Counted from the stretch's first letter, positions 16,901 through 25,669 are shown. The stretch: DNA of 64,000 nt from Lysobacter sp. ISL-50 (GCF_018612875.1 NZ_JAGGRI010000004.1:1-64000); one strand, 5' to 3'. The notes: generated from the letters alone by a model not told the origin. A program made the numbers and translations.

Positions 16901-17250
16901 TCCATCGCGGCGAGTTCGTGCATCGGCGCGAAGTCGTGCGCCAACCGGGCGCGCGCTCGTTCCTTGAGCGGTTCAACCGCGTCGGTATGGCGTCGATCGA
17001 TGGCCTGCGCGGCTACGCGGCAGGTGGTTTCGTGAGCCCGGCGCCGCGCGCCCCTGCCACGGTCAGTCGGTCGGTTGCCGAACAGCCTGGGCGTGGCGCC
17101 GAGCCGGATCGGCGTTCGGGCCAGATCACGAATGTCTTGTACCTGGACCCGCGTGAGATCGTGAACGTGATGGGCACCCAGGCCGGGCGGCAAGTGATCC
17201 TGTCCACGATTCGCGCAAATGCTCCCACCGTCAGGCAAGACCTGGGCTGA
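13984..17250 (+). CDS. Tail tape measure protein
   Basis: A 1088-residue protein with long Ala/Gln/Glu-rich coiled-coil stretches, a hydrophobic patch near residues 400-430 and an Ala-rich membrane-like stretch at about 905-945, as expected of a lambda H-like tape measure. The region G-I-G-P-K-Y-A-P-A-G-V-V-H-R-G-E-F-V near residue 960 is a common C-terminal motif of such proteins. It sets tail length and helps DNA entry. Unusually, it is separated from the GT gene by the lysis cassette. Confidence 0.93.
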   Translation: MANRDTTITLLIKANAAQLNQALQQAGVRARVFGDDAENAGRRAKKGFEQSRSSVEAIGHQLGQAKAQLLAFVGLQGAGTAIAGLARAADSYANLTAKIKLATTSQASFNLAEDAVFAISQRTSTQLDATATLFGRLSGALKDQGGSQREVLGLTETINKALAVSGATGAETASVIVQLSQAFAAGRLSGDEFNSVNDAGPRLMKALAESMGVTVGELKALAEAGKLTSDQLRTAFSGDQAKKIAAEFNQLPLTIERSLTQLDNAFTRFIGQQDRAMGVSAVVAGSIQGLSQNFDGLANVVGVIVVAGLGRLIATLVTAGAAKVAGMRKTQQLAQEELAQARAAETAAQAELARARALTLSGTGTTQVAAAEAGLAAAQARTTAATQAATAAVGAKAVAVRALSSVLTLMGGPLGLAITGVTLLASAFATASANAKAAKIEFESTIKAAQRFREQQDIDSGVDVGKRLIDQRQQLQKELENLQILRQGIGPLYGGAQFDGGQSSGRLLFGKDVDAEIKRVQTQLARTNQEFNQVRDSLTELRTAQASGGRTRLQVTKEAGDFTKALTDQNEKLKVERIEREKGLRAALEYQAVKAAGVKDTTQLTAAMRQAIDVQVREREAAEAATAAGRAQTKAQRDAVRQQKADERQQARDKKDQEKEQKKERKTSDELDKTVGDAEFSLLRNRGDTAAARQRELLLEHRESLAELLERGRTSDWLKLNLSIDTQVAQAQLDDLQGQVERVFGQQSRDEQSIQTRQQAGLLTEIGARRELIDLHARTAAEVEQLLPKMNQLAAKTGSPESIERVKDLTAQVAALKTQSNELVVTLTNGFESGLSNALEGLATGTLTLRQALTGLVQDMARSMAQLAAQQLAAMATAKLMSVIGKIGGAKTPDLAQPDPVQAATAGAAYALPIAGASAALGAAGGVVMAAAIAMQAAAKTMLAANAAKTASGFFASGGFTGIGPKYAPAGVVHRGEFVHRREVVRQPGARSFLERFNRVGMASIDGLRGYAAGGFVSPAPRAPATVSRSVAEQPGRGAEPDRRSGQITNVLYLDPREIVNVMGTQAGRQVILSTIRANAPTVRQDLG

Positions 17251-17324
17251 TCGTCTCAACCTTTGCGAAGGCTTCCCCGCAGGATGCTTCCCGGCGGTGG
17301 GGTCCCCCCTGTTCCCCACCGCTA

Positions 17325-17359
17325 AGCGCGTCCGGACCCTCGCCGGACGCGCTTTTTTT
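17325..17359 (+). terminator. Rho-independent terminator after the tape measure gene
   Basis: A perfect 11-bp GC-rich stem (17325-17335 with 17343-17353) followed by seven T. A second perfect 9-bp hairpin (17294-17302 with 17314-17322) lies just before it. The next gene starts only 8 bases after the T-run. Confidence 0.85.
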
Positions 17360-17366
17360 GTGCCCT

Positions 17367-18944
17367 ATGACTCTACGAACTGGCGTTGCTACCGATTACT
17401 ACGATTTTCTCAGTCAACTCGAAGGCGCTCTGTGTGGCGAAGGACATGCCTGGGGTCTGCTCACCTCAGGCGCCGGCAATGGCACCCTGACGGGCATCGA
17501 CGGCGCGACCGGTGGTTACCGCGGTGGTATCGCATCCATCGCCGAAGCCTTCACGATCACGGCGCTGGATGCGAGTCGATTTCAGGTGATGGGTGCATCG
17601 GCCGGCGACCTCGGTGTCGCCACGGTCGACCAGCCCTTCGAACACGCACGGTTGCGTTTTCGGATCAACGCCGGCACCGCCGCGTTCGTCGCGGGCGATC
17701 GCTTCACCTTGAATACGACCCCGCCGTGGACGATGGTGCGCCGCTTCGGCGTGCGCAATCCGACGTTCCGCACCGGCAACTTCACCAATCTGGCGGCGCT
17801 CTTCGACAATAACGTCGATACGTGGGGCACACGTGCGGTCGCGGACCTGCCGGCGATCGCCGGTGCGGAGATGGTTGGGCCGGTGTCGGTCCGAGCCGTG
17901 ACGTTGGGCATCGGCGACAGCGGTGCGCGCGGCCCGGCAGCGTTCGAGCTGCAACGATCAGACAGCGGCAGTGCCTGGGCGCCGGTGCAAGCCTGGACCG
18001 GCGTGACCTGGGCGAGCGCGCGGGCGCGGCGCACGTTCGCCGTGAGCGCCGCGCCGCCGACCGCCCGGTTCTGGCGGGTGGTGGTCACCGCAACGGCCGG
18101 TGCCGGCCCGCTGGAGGTCAACGACCTGTCGTTCCACACCGATCTCAACGCCGACTACGAACTGGAGGATCGTGCGCAGTGGATCGTGAAGGCGCCGGGA
18201 CTCGACGGTACGAAGGCGATCTTCATTGGCGCAGAGCTGTACGAAGATCCGGCGCGTGCGGCGTACAGCCTCAATTGGTACGGCTTCCGTAATCACAATC
18301 CTTTGCTCGGGGTGCGCTCGCAGGTCAATAACAGCGGTCTTCGCAACCTTCCACTACGCAACGGCTCTTTTGCCTACTGGCTCGCGATCAACGGGCAGCG
18401 CGTGGTGATCGTCGCCCGCATCGGTACGGTCTATGTCAGCGCCTACCTGGGTTATGCCAATGCCTACGAACCGCCTTCGATTCATGAGTATCCCCTGGTG
18501 ATCGGCGCCTGCGGCTCGGTCGAGGGCGGGACGCCCGATGCGACCGATGCCAACTTCCGCGGCTTCTTTGATCCGGGTCGCTATGGGCTAATGGCGAACT
18601 ATCCCGACAACGTGTGGCGGCCGCACAGCAATCGCTACGCATCCAGCGCCAATGACTACGGCGACACTGAAATCAGCGGCAAGGTGTATCCAAGCGCGAT
18701 GTCGGCTTCAGGCGACCGTTCCTATCTGCGCGACAACCTTGATCAGTCGTCGCCGCTGCTTCCGTTGATTTTGGGGAATATGAATCCCCGCCACCCGTGG
18801 GGCGAGTTCGACGGCTGCGCCTGGACCACGGGATTCTCGACCGCGTCCGAGTCGCGCATCGAACGTGACGGGGCGACGTGGCTGGCGTTCCAGAACACGT
18901 TTCGCATCTCACCCGACAACTTCTTCGCCTTGAGGATGGACTGA
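17367..18944 (+). CDS. Phage tail protein of unknown function
   Basis: A 525-residue protein from ATG 17367 (a TTG nine bases upstream falls in the terminator T-run). The N-terminal Y-D-F-L-S-Q-L-E segment and L-R-F-R-I-N-A-G-T-A-A-F-V-A-G-D-R-F near residue 95 are common in tail-tip operons of lambda-like phages of Proteobacteria. A central beta-sandwich-like region (about 130-260) resembles a discoidin-type carbohydrate-binding fold, but that is only inference. No Shine-Dalgarno sequence is visible. It overlaps the next ATG. Confidence 0.75.
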   Translation: MTLRTGVATDYYDFLSQLEGALCGEGHAWGLLTSGAGNGTLTGIDGATGGYRGGIASIAEAFTITALDASRFQVMGASAGDLGVATVDQPFEHARLRFRINAGTAAFVAGDRFTLNTTPPWTMVRRFGVRNPTFRTGNFTNLAALFDNNVDTWGTRAVADLPAIAGAEMVGPVSVRAVTLGIGDSGARGPAAFELQRSDSGSAWAPVQAWTGVTWASARARRTFAVSAAPPTARFWRVVVTATAGAGPLEVNDLSFHTDLNADYELEDRAQWIVKAPGLDGTKAIFIGAELYEDPARAAYSLNWYGFRNHNPLLGVRSQVNNSGLRNLPLRNGSFAYWLAINGQRVVIVARIGTVYVSAYLGYANAYEPPSIHEYPLVIGACGSVEGGTPDATDANFRGFFDPGRYGLMANYPDNVWRPHSNRYASSANDYGDTEISGKVYPSAMSASGDRSYLRDNLDQSSPLLPLILGNMNPRHPWGEFDGCAWTTGFSTASESRIERDGATWLAFQNTFRISPDNFFALRMD

Positions 18945-19879
18945 TGGCGTATTCCACATCGTCGGCGAATGACCCCAACGAACTGCTCGACAAACTGCGG
19001 CTGTTCGCTCAGGGCGCCGGCTGGACGATCGATGGCCTGCGCGATCGCACCGCGGGCGCCGGCAAGGCCCTGAGCCTGCACGCCGGCACGCTTCACGCGA
19101 CCTTCCTGTCGCAGCTGAGCGGCGGCGATGGCAACAATCCCCCGCCCCTGCTGGGCGCGTTTGGCCATACCGGCTACACGGCCAATGCCAATGCGGATCT
19201 CCAGAACGAAGCCAGCGCGGCGACCTGGACAAACTATGTGCAAGGGCCGTACAGCGCCGTCTATTTCTTCGGCCGCACCGCGCCGCAGCCGTACCTGCAC
19301 ATCGTTCTGGAAACCCAGGCCGGCACGTTCAAGCATTTCGGTACGGGGCGCTTGGTCACGGCCGGCGTGGTCAACACCGGCCAGTACGTCTACGGAAGTT
19401 CGTGGTACTACGCGGCCAATTACATCAACAGCGCGGACGCGCCGTACCACAGTGTTGGGTTCGATGAGGCGTACTACAACTACACCACGCCCGCGACGCG
19501 CGTTCGCGCCGATTTCGACGGCATTGCCCCGCGCTGGCATGCGACCAACGGCGATACGAACGATCCGCGACGGCTGACCTGCGGCTGGCGGTCCAAAGCC
19601 AGCCCGATCAACCTCCTCAAGGACGTCGGTCACAGCACTTTGACCGGTCGCGCGCCCGGGCAGCCGTTGTGGTGCGCGGTCCCGCGCGGCGCCGGCCTGT
19701 GGTCCGACGTCGGCCACCCGCCTGATCTGCGCTTCATCCGCTTGGACAGCTACGCGCCCGGTGAGGAGTTGCCGCTGGGCGGCGATCGCTGGAAGGTCTT
19801 CCCCGTCCACCGCAAGAACGGCCCGACCGGCACGCCTAATAGCGGGGTCTATGGGTATGCCTATCGCATCACTGAGTAA
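18944..19879 (+). CDS. Phage tail-associated protein
   Basis: A 311-residue protein from ATG 18944, which overlaps the preceding stop (ATGA). It starts with M-A-Y-S-T-S-S-A-N-D-P-N-E-L-L-D-K-L and has a Tyr/Trp-rich centre. Phages with similar tail operons carry a gene of this size after the previous one. I cannot assign a molecular function. There is no signal peptide or catalytic motif. It is likely part of the tail tip or baseplate. Confidence 0.75.
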   Translation: MAYSTSSANDPNELLDKLRLFAQGAGWTIDGLRDRTAGAGKALSLHAGTLHATFLSQLSGGDGNNPPPLLGAFGHTGYTANANADLQNEASAATWTNYVQGPYSAVYFFGRTAPQPYLHIVLETQAGTFKHFGTGRLVTAGVVNTGQYVYGSSWYYAANYINSADAPYHSVGFDEAYYNYTTPATRVRADFDGIAPRWHATNGDTNDPRRLTCGWRSKASPINLLKDVGHSTLTGRAPGQPLWCAVPRGAGLWSDVGHPPDLRFIRLDSYAPGEELPLGGDRWKVFPVHRKNGPTGTPNSGVYGYAYRITE

Positions 19880-19888
19880 ATAACGGAC

Positions 19889-21592
19889 ATGTGGAATGGC
19901 CTGTGGCCGCTGACCTTCAGCGGTCAGGCCGACTATTTCCAATCGCCTTCGGCTTGGGACGGACATCCTTCGGCTGCGCTCGGCAACGAGCCGAGCTTTG
20001 GGCGTCCTTCGTTCGATGTGCCGAACCATGTGATCGACCGTCGTGCGGGTGCACCGCAGCCGATGTTCGGCGACGACTTCTTCGACCGCATCCACGTCGA
20101 GCCGCAAGTGCTGAACCTGGGCAACGTCAGCAGCGTCCAGCAACGCGCCGTGCGCGTTTGGAATGCGTACCGCGCCCGCGCGCTGACCCTGACCGATGCT
20201 GCCTTGAGCGGCGGCGAAGGGATCGTGCTGACCGCACCCGGTGTACCGCCGCTGCCGTTCGCGCCGATGTCGGGACGGACATGGCAGGTCGCGGTCGGCA
20301 CGGACGGTCCGCCGGTCATCGCCGCGACGCTGGCGTTTCGGTTCGACGGTTTCGCTGAGATCCCGGTGGTCATTACCGGCCAGCGCATCGTCGCTTGGGC
20401 GTTCGTGCCGGATTGGTCGCGCGGCGTGTTGGAACGGCTGGAATGGAAGACCGACATTCTGACGAGTCCTATTGCGGCCGAACAGCGCAGGGGCTTGCGG
20501 TCGGCGCCGCGTCGTTCATTCGAGGCCACGATGATTGTGGACGGGCGCGAACGCGTGCTGCTCGATCTGGCCGTGTTCGGCTGGGGCGGACGGACTTGGG
20601 CGTTGCCGATCTGGCCCGATGGGCAGTGGTTGGCGCAGGACCATGCGCTCGGCGTGCGGGTCATCGCCTGCGATCCGCTGCACCGCGATTTCCGCGTCGG
20701 TGGTCTGGTGCAGCTGCGCGGGCGTACCGCATTTGAGGTGGAGGTCGCCGAGGTCGAGGCAATCGGCGCGGCCACCCTTACGCTGCGCCATCCGACCACG
20801 CGCGCTTGGCTGCGCGGCAGCCGGCTGTATCCGGTGCGGACCGCGCGTTTGGCCGAGCCGCCCAGGGTCATCCGGCTGACCGATCAGGCCGCGTCGGTCA
20901 GCGCCCGTTTCGATGTGGTCGAAGCCTGCGACTGGCCGGGGATTGCCGAGCCGGCGATGTACCGCGGCCACCCGGTCTTGGAACAACGCCCTGACGAGTC
21001 CGAAAGGCTCAATGAGGGTTGGCAGCGCGCGTTGCTGAGCTTGGATAACGAGTTCGGCCGGCCGTGGGTGGTGGACCCCGCCGATTGGGCGGCGACGACC
21101 CAAGCGCACCGCTGGCGCATGCACGGCCGGGCCGAGCGCGCCGCCGTGCGGTCCTGGCTGTACACCCTGCGTGGCCGACAGCGCGCCGTGTGGCGGCCCC
21201 CCCACGCCGACGGCCTGACCTTGTTGACCACGGTCGCCGGCACCGCGACGGCGCTCGATGTGACCAACGTGGGCTTAAGCCGGTTTGCGGGCCTTCGGCC
21301 TGGACGGCGCGATGTGCGGATCGAACTGCGCGGCGGTGTCGCCTTACATCGCCGGATTACCGCGGCGGTGGCCTTGGACGACGACATCGAGCGGTTGACG
21401 CTCGATGCCGCACTCGGCCTGGACGTTCGCCCGCGCGACATCCGCCGCATCAGCTTCTTGGTGCTGAGCCGCGGCGACAGCGACGAAGCGGAAATAGAAC
21501 ACCACACCGACAGCGATGGTAGCGCCGACGCCGCCATCGTCCTGCGCGCCGTGCGCGATCCCGATATTGACGACATCCCCGCTCCGACATGA
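19889..21592 (+). CDS. Phage tail-tip protein
   Basis: A 567-residue, beta-rich protein beginning MWNGLWPLTF. It contains a W-x-x-W-x-Y-T-L-R-G-R-Q-like segment (near 425-440) that is typical of distal-tail or hub-type proteins in the tail operons of transposable and lambda-like phages. It ends four bases into the next gene. The role as a tail-tip structural protein is inferred from its place between tape measure and J-like genes. Confidence 0.75.
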   Translation: MWNGLWPLTFSGQADYFQSPSAWDGHPSAALGNEPSFGRPSFDVPNHVIDRRAGAPQPMFGDDFFDRIHVEPQVLNLGNVSSVQQRAVRVWNAYRARALTLTDAALSGGEGIVLTAPGVPPLPFAPMSGRTWQVAVGTDGPPVIAATLAFRFDGFAEIPVVITGQRIVAWAFVPDWSRGVLERLEWKTDILTSPIAAEQRRGLRSAPRRSFEATMIVDGRERVLLDLAVFGWGGRTWALPIWPDGQWLAQDHALGVRVIACDPLHRDFRVGGLVQLRGRTAFEVEVAEVEAIGAATLTLRHPTTRAWLRGSRLYPVRTARLAEPPRVIRLTDQAASVSARFDVVEACDWPGIAEPAMYRGHPVLEQRPDESERLNEGWQRALLSLDNEFGRPWVVDPADWAATTQAHRWRMHGRAERAAVRSWLYTLRGRQRAVWRPPHADGLTLLTTVAGTATALDVTNVGLSRFAGLRPGRRDVRIELRGGVALHRRITAAVALDDDIERLTLDAALGLDVRPRDIRRISFLVLSRGDSDEAEIEHHTDSDGSADAAIVLRAVRDPDIDDIPAPT

Positions 21593-22404
21593 GCTACGAA
21601 CAATTCGAACGATCGACTGCTGCGGGCAATCCGCAGCGGCTGTACGAGTTTGTGCGCGGCGCGCAGCGCTACCGCTACACCGGCGGCGACCGCGACCGCG
21701 TTCTCGACACCCAAACGTATCGCGCTGTAGCTGCGTCCGACGATGGCATCCGCCAGTCCGGCAGCGTCGCCAGCGACATGCTGACGATTGTCGTGCCGGG
21801 CGATCTGGACCTTGTGCGCCTGTATCGCGGACTGCCCCCGTCGAGCGAGATCGGCGTGGTCATTCGCGACCTGCATGGAGGCGATGACGACGCGAAGGTG
21901 GCATGGATGGGGCGTATCGCCGGCATCAATCGCACCGCGCCCGAGCGCGCCGAGATCCGCTGCCAGACGCTGGATGCCACGCTGTCCCAGCCGGGCCTGC
22001 GGTTGGCCTGGACGCGCGGCTGTCCGCACACCCTGTACGACCGCAACTGTCAGGCAAATCCGGAAGCGCATCGCGTGCCCGTATTGCTGACGACGGTCGC
22101 CGGGGTGGTGGTCACTGCGGGCGAGTTCGGCCACTACCCGGACGGCTGGTTCGCGGGTGGATTTCTGGCCTGGGACTTGGGCGAGGCGGGCATGGAGCGG
22201 CGCGGCATTCGCTCGCATCAGGGAGAGCGGCTGACGTTGCTTGGCGCGGGCGATGGCTTGCGCGTCGGTCAGGCCGTTGTCGCGTATCCCGGCTGCGGTC
22301 GAACCATCGCCATCTGCGACGCCAAGTTCAAGAACGCCCCGAACTACGGCGGCGCACCGGGACTGCCCGGCAAATCGCCGTTCGACGGCACCCCCATCTT
22401 CTAA
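21589..22404 (+). CDS. Phage BR0599/DUF2163-type tail protein
   Basis: A 271-residue protein with the family layout: an N-terminal beta domain with E-F-V-R-G, a central V-R-L-Y-R-G-x-P segment, and a C-terminal domain holding four Cys in C-P-H-T-L-Y-D-R-N-C and Y-P-G-C-G-R-T-I-A-I-C, followed by N-Y-G-G-A-P-G-L-P-G. The related gpL and the hub protein of gene transfer agents bind an iron-sulfur cluster, so these Cys may do the same. It starts with an ATGA overlap. Confidence 0.85.
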   Translation: MSYEQFERSTAAGNPQRLYEFVRGAQRYRYTGGDRDRVLDTQTYRAVAASDDGIRQSGSVASDMLTIVVPGDLDLVRLYRGLPPSSEIGVVIRDLHGGDDDAKVAWMGRIAGINRTAPERAEIRCQTLDATLSQPGLRLAWTRGCPHTLYDRNCQANPEAHRVPVLLTTVAGVVVTAGEFGHYPDGWFAGGFLAWDLGEAGMERRGIRSHQGERLTLLGAGDGLRVGQAVVAYPGCGRTIAICDAKFKNAPNYGGAPGLPGKSPFDGTPIF

Positions 22405-22419
22405 TACCCGGACACCCGC

Positions 22420-22659
22420 ATGCATATTTGGGTCCAGCTCGCGATCATGGTCGTGAGCTATTTCTTGTCGAAAGCCTCACAGCCGAAACCGCCGCAGCCC
22501 ACGCCCGCGGCCTTCGGCGATTTCCAGTTCCCGCAAAGCACCGAAGGCACCCCGCAGGCGGTGGTGTTCGGCGATGTGTGGACCGGCGACTGGATGGTGC
22601 TGGGTGTCGGTCAGTACCGCACCGTGCCGATCAAACAAAAGGGCGGTAAGGGCAAGTGA
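22420..22659 (+). CDS. Small tail assembly protein
   Basis: A 79-residue protein with an N-terminal hydrophobic helix (residues 4-17) then a Pro-rich stretch and G-D-F-Q-F-P-Q-S-T-E-G-T-P-Q-A-V-V-F-G. The pattern resembles the N-terminal region of J-like or tail-tip proteins in which the motif V-x-F-G-x-x-W-x-x-G occurs. It seems to be a separate small gene in this operon. The endonuclease gene begins inside its last codons. Confidence 0.65.
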   Translation: MHIWVQLAIMVVSYFLSKASQPKPPQPTPAAFGDFQFPQSTEGTPQAVVFGDVWTGDWMVLGVGQYRTVPIKQKGGKGK

Positions 22660-23249
22660 ATATCGGCGATCAGTACGGTCGTTGGCAAATTGTGCGTGGA
22701 CGCTTGGGTACTCATGTGCGGGCGCAATGTCAGTGCGGAACGGTCAAGGACGTTCAGGTCGGCCATCTGCAAAGCGGGCGTAGCCGATCGTGTGGATGCC
22801 TCCGCGCCGAACAGTTGAGCGCCCGTCGCCTTCGTCATGGTGCTTCGGGCACTCTGGAATACCGACTTTGGCGAAAGATGAAAGAACGGTGCTCGAATCC
22901 TAACGCGCCGGGCTATCGCAATTGGGGCGGTCGCGGCATCCGTGTGTGTGATCGTTGGCAAGCCAGCTTCGAAGCGTTCTTGCGCGATATGGGAATGTGT
23001 CCCTCGGGCTACTCGCTGGATCGTATCGACAACGAGCGCGGTTACGAGCCTGGAAATTGTCGCTGGGCGAGTCATCAGCAACAGTGCAACAACCAGCGAC
23101 GCAATGTGCGCGTCACGCTGGATGGGAAGACGCAGACCATTGCCAGTTGGGCGCGGGAACTGTCCCTGCCCTATGCAACGCTCCATCGGCGCGTTTCGAT
23201 TCGCCATGAATCTCCTGCGCGCGCGTTCCGCGAAGTAGGTGCACCGTGA
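22656..23249 (+). CDS. HNH-type phage endonuclease (likely homing)
   Basis: A 197-residue protein: an N-terminal zinc-ribbon-like part with Cys pairs (C-Q-C-G and S-C-G-C-L), a centre with R-L-W-x-x-M-K-x-R-C and W-G-G-R-G-I, and a nuclease core S-L-D-R-I-D-N-x-x-G-Y-E-P-G-N-C-R-W-A with N-N-x-R-R-N downstream. The C-terminus (about 150-190) looks like a DNA-binding helix-turn-helix. Such genes are free-standing homing endonucleases in phages. The GTG start overlaps the preceding stop (GTGA) and its stop overlaps the next GTG, so it fits the tail operon without a gap. Confidence 0.88.
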   Translation: MNIGDQYGRWQIVRGRLGTHVRAQCQCGTVKDVQVGHLQSGRSRSCGCLRAEQLSARRLRHGASGTLEYRLWRKMKERCSNPNAPGYRNWGGRGIRVCDRWQASFEAFLRDMGMCPSGYSLDRIDNERGYEPGNCRWASHQQQCNNQRRNVRVTLDGKTQTIASWARELSLPYATLHRRVSIRHESPARAFREVGAP

Positions 23250-23467
23250 TCGTGACCTTGGATCATCTGCGGCGTGCGCCGGGATTTGGCGTGCGCGATG
23301 GGTTCTGCGCCCAAGGCGGTCGCGAGTGGTTCGCCTACTACGGTCTCGACTGGAATGCCTTCGTGCGCGACGGGATCGACGCCGAACTGCTCCAAGCGAC
23401 CGGCGACGCCCTGGCGCTGCATGTCATCGCCTTCGCACGCGAGGAGGCGGCGCGTGGGCAGCAGTAA
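23246..23467 (+). CDS. Small tail operon protein
   Basis: A 73-residue protein from a GTG that overlaps the endonuclease stop. It has the pattern V-T-L-D-H-L-R-R-A-P-G-F-G-V-R-D-G-F-C, then W-F-x-x-Y-G-L-D-W-x-x-F-V-R-D-G-I-D-A, which recurs in tail operons with BR0599-type genes. Its function is unknown. It overlaps the J-like gene by 14 bases. Confidence 0.75.
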   Translation: MIVTLDHLRRAPGFGVRDGFCAQGGREWFAYYGLDWNAFVRDGIDAELLQATGDALALHVIAFAREEAARGQQ

Positions 23468-25667
23468 GAAGCAGACGGTCGGACATCGCTATCTGTTCGG
23501 TCTGCACATGGGCCTGTCGCGCGGTCCGCTCGATGAGATCGTCGAAATTAGGATCGGTGATCGCGAAGCCTGGAAAGGATCGATCACCAAGACCAGCCGC
23601 AACTTCATCAACAAGCCCGACCTGTTCGGTGGCGACAAGGGCGAGGGTGGGATCAAGGGTACGCTCGATGTCCTGATGGGCGATCTGAACCAGGCGGTGC
23701 TGCCGGTGCTGGCGGCGTTGCATGGCGCCATCGTCCCGGCCTTCCGCGGCGTGACCACGCAATACTTTGACGGGCAGATTACGGCGAACAACCCGTATCC
23801 GAAGCCTTGGAAGATGCGCGTGCGTCGCGCGCTGGCCGGATGGGACGGCGCATCGTGGTATCCGGAAAAAGCGGTGATCTGGCTCGGCAATGGCGCGGTG
23901 CGCGCGATGAATCCGGCGCACATCCTGGTCGAGTGCCTGACGAACCGCGATTGGGGTCGGGGGCTGGACCGGGGCCTGCTGGACGACGCCAGCTATCGCC
24001 GCGCCGCCGATGCGCTGTCGGCCGAGGGCTTTGGCCTGTGCCTGCGCTGGAACCGCCAATCTTCGATCGCCGAGTTCATGCAGGTCGTGATCGACCACAT
24101 TGGCGCGGCGCAGTACGTTGACCGCTCGACCGGCCGGCTGACGTTGAAGCTGATTCGCGACGATTACCGGATCGAGGACTTGCCGCTGTTCGATTACAGC
24201 AACGGCCTGCTCGCTATTGAAGAAGACGAGGTTGCGGCGCCCGACGGCGCGGTCAATCAGGTCATCGTGACCTGGTACGACCCGGTCTCCGATGAAGAGC
24301 GCCAGGCACGCGTGCAGGATCTGGCCGGCATTCAAGCGACTGGCGGTGTCGCCTCCAGCACGGTCGAGTACAAGGGCCTGTCTACCGCTGATCTGGCCGC
24401 CCGTGTCGGCATGCGCGATCTGACCATTGCCTGTTCGGGGTTGAAACGGCTCAAGCTGAAATTTGACCGGCGCGGTGGCGTGCTGGCACCGGGCGGCGTA
24501 TTCCGCATCCGCGATCCGCTGCGCGGCATCGAGAATCTGGTGCTGCGCGTCGGCACCTTTGATGATGGCAAGTTGACGGAAGGCACGATCACGGTCGCTG
24601 CGGTGCAGGACGTGTTCGGGTTGCCGGCGACGGTCTATCTGGAGCCGCAGCCGCCGGTCTGGACGCCGCCGGATCGTAATCCGCAGCCGTCACCGAATCG
24701 GCGGTTGATCGAAGCCAGTTACCGCGACTTGGCCACCTCGTTGAATGCCGCAGCGCTGGCGGCCCTGCCGGTAGACGCGGGTGTCGTGGCCAGCGTCGCA
24801 GAACAACCGACCGGCTTGGCCCTGAACTACGTGCTGACCACACGCGTCAGTAGCGGCGACTACACCGAGGCCGGCATCGGCGACTGGTGTCCGACCGCGG
24901 TACTGGGCGGCGCCTTGTCGGCGACGACCATTGCGCTGCAACTGACCGGCGGCCGAGGGCTGGATCAAGTCGCGGCGGGCACGGCTGCGCTGGTGGAGGA
25001 CGAGATCGTGCGGGTGGTTGCAATTGATCCGCAGGCGCAGATCGCGACGATCGCCCGCGGCTGCGCGGACACGGTGCCGGTGCCGCACGCAGCGGGGGCG
25101 CGGGTTTGGTTCTTTGATGACTACGCCGCCGCCGATTCCACCGACTACAGCGTGGGAGAGACCGTGCAGGCCAAGCTGCTGACGCGGACATCGAGCGCGA
25201 TGCTGGACCCTGCGCTGGCGCCAGTCGATGCGGTCAAACTGGCCCAACGACAAGCGCGGCCGTACCCGCCGGGTGATCTGAGGCTCAATGGGCAGCGCTA
25301 CCCGGCATCGATCGAGGGCGACCTGGCCGTCGCCTGGGCGCACCGCGATCGACGCTTACAGGCCGATCAATTGGTCGACTATGGCCAAGGATCGATTGGC
25401 CCCGAGGCCGGTACGGCGTATGTGCTGCGACTGCTGGACGACATCGCCGGCAGCGTGCTGGAAACCCCGGCCGCCACGACGAGCACCGGATATGCCGCCG
25501 CGTTGAAAGGCGTCTACCGATTGCGAGCAGAGATTGGCTCGACCCGCGAGGGGCTGACGAGCTGGCAGAAGGCAACGCACACCTTCGACTTCAAGAACGG
25601 ACTGCTTCGCACCGAGACCGGCGATGAGCTGGTGTCGGAAGCGGGCGACTATCTATTGATCGAGTAA
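23454..25667 (+). CDS. J-like tail-tip/host-specificity protein
   Basis: A 737-residue protein starting at GTG 23454, with a GAGGAGG ribosome binding site six bases upstream (the longer in-frame ORF is the shadow of the previous gene). It begins V-G-S-S-K-K-Q-T-V-G-H-R-Y-L-F-G-L-H-M, and has P-W-K-M-R-V-R-R-A near residue 120 and N-P-A-H-I-L-V-E-C-L-T-N near 155, typical of phage tail-tip proteins related to J and the phage-tail_3 family. It forms the tail tip and contacts the host surface. Receptor specificity probably lies in its C-terminal half. Confidence 0.88.
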   Translation: MGSSKKQTVGHRYLFGLHMGLSRGPLDEIVEIRIGDREAWKGSITKTSRNFINKPDLFGGDKGEGGIKGTLDVLMGDLNQAVLPVLAALHGAIVPAFRGVTTQYFDGQITANNPYPKPWKMRVRRALAGWDGASWYPEKAVIWLGNGAVRAMNPAHILVECLTNRDWGRGLDRGLLDDASYRRAADALSAEGFGLCLRWNRQSSIAEFMQVVIDHIGAAQYVDRSTGRLTLKLIRDDYRIEDLPLFDYSNGLLAIEEDEVAAPDGAVNQVIVTWYDPVSDEERQARVQDLAGIQATGGVASSTVEYKGLSTADLAARVGMRDLTIACSGLKRLKLKFDRRGGVLAPGGVFRIRDPLRGIENLVLRVGTFDDGKLTEGTITVAAVQDVFGLPATVYLEPQPPVWTPPDRNPQPSPNRRLIEASYRDLATSLNAAALAALPVDAGVVASVAEQPTGLALNYVLTTRVSSGDYTEAGIGDWCPTAVLGGALSATTIALQLTGGRGLDQVAAGTAALVEDEIVRVVAIDPQAQIATIARGCADTVPVPHAAGARVWFFDDYAAADSTDYSVGETVQAKLLTRTSSAMLDPALAPVDAVKLAQRQARPYPPGDLRLNGQRYPASIEGDLAVAWAHRDRRLQADQLVDYGQGSIGPEAGTAYVLRLLDDIAGSVLETPAATTSTGYAAALKGVYRLRAEIGSTREGLTSWQKATHTFDFKNGLLRTETGDELVSEAGDYLLIE

Positions 25668-25669
25668 CC

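Noticed and set aside
13678-17319. Two minus-strand ORFs of about 550-575 codons opposite lysis and tape measure genes
   Set aside because: Shadow frames of a long Ala/Gln-rich gene; no motifs and no ribosome binding sites.
20884-22425. 513-codon minus-strand ORF opposite tail-tip genes
   Set aside because: Overlaps two phage genes with coupled starts; no protein-family pattern.
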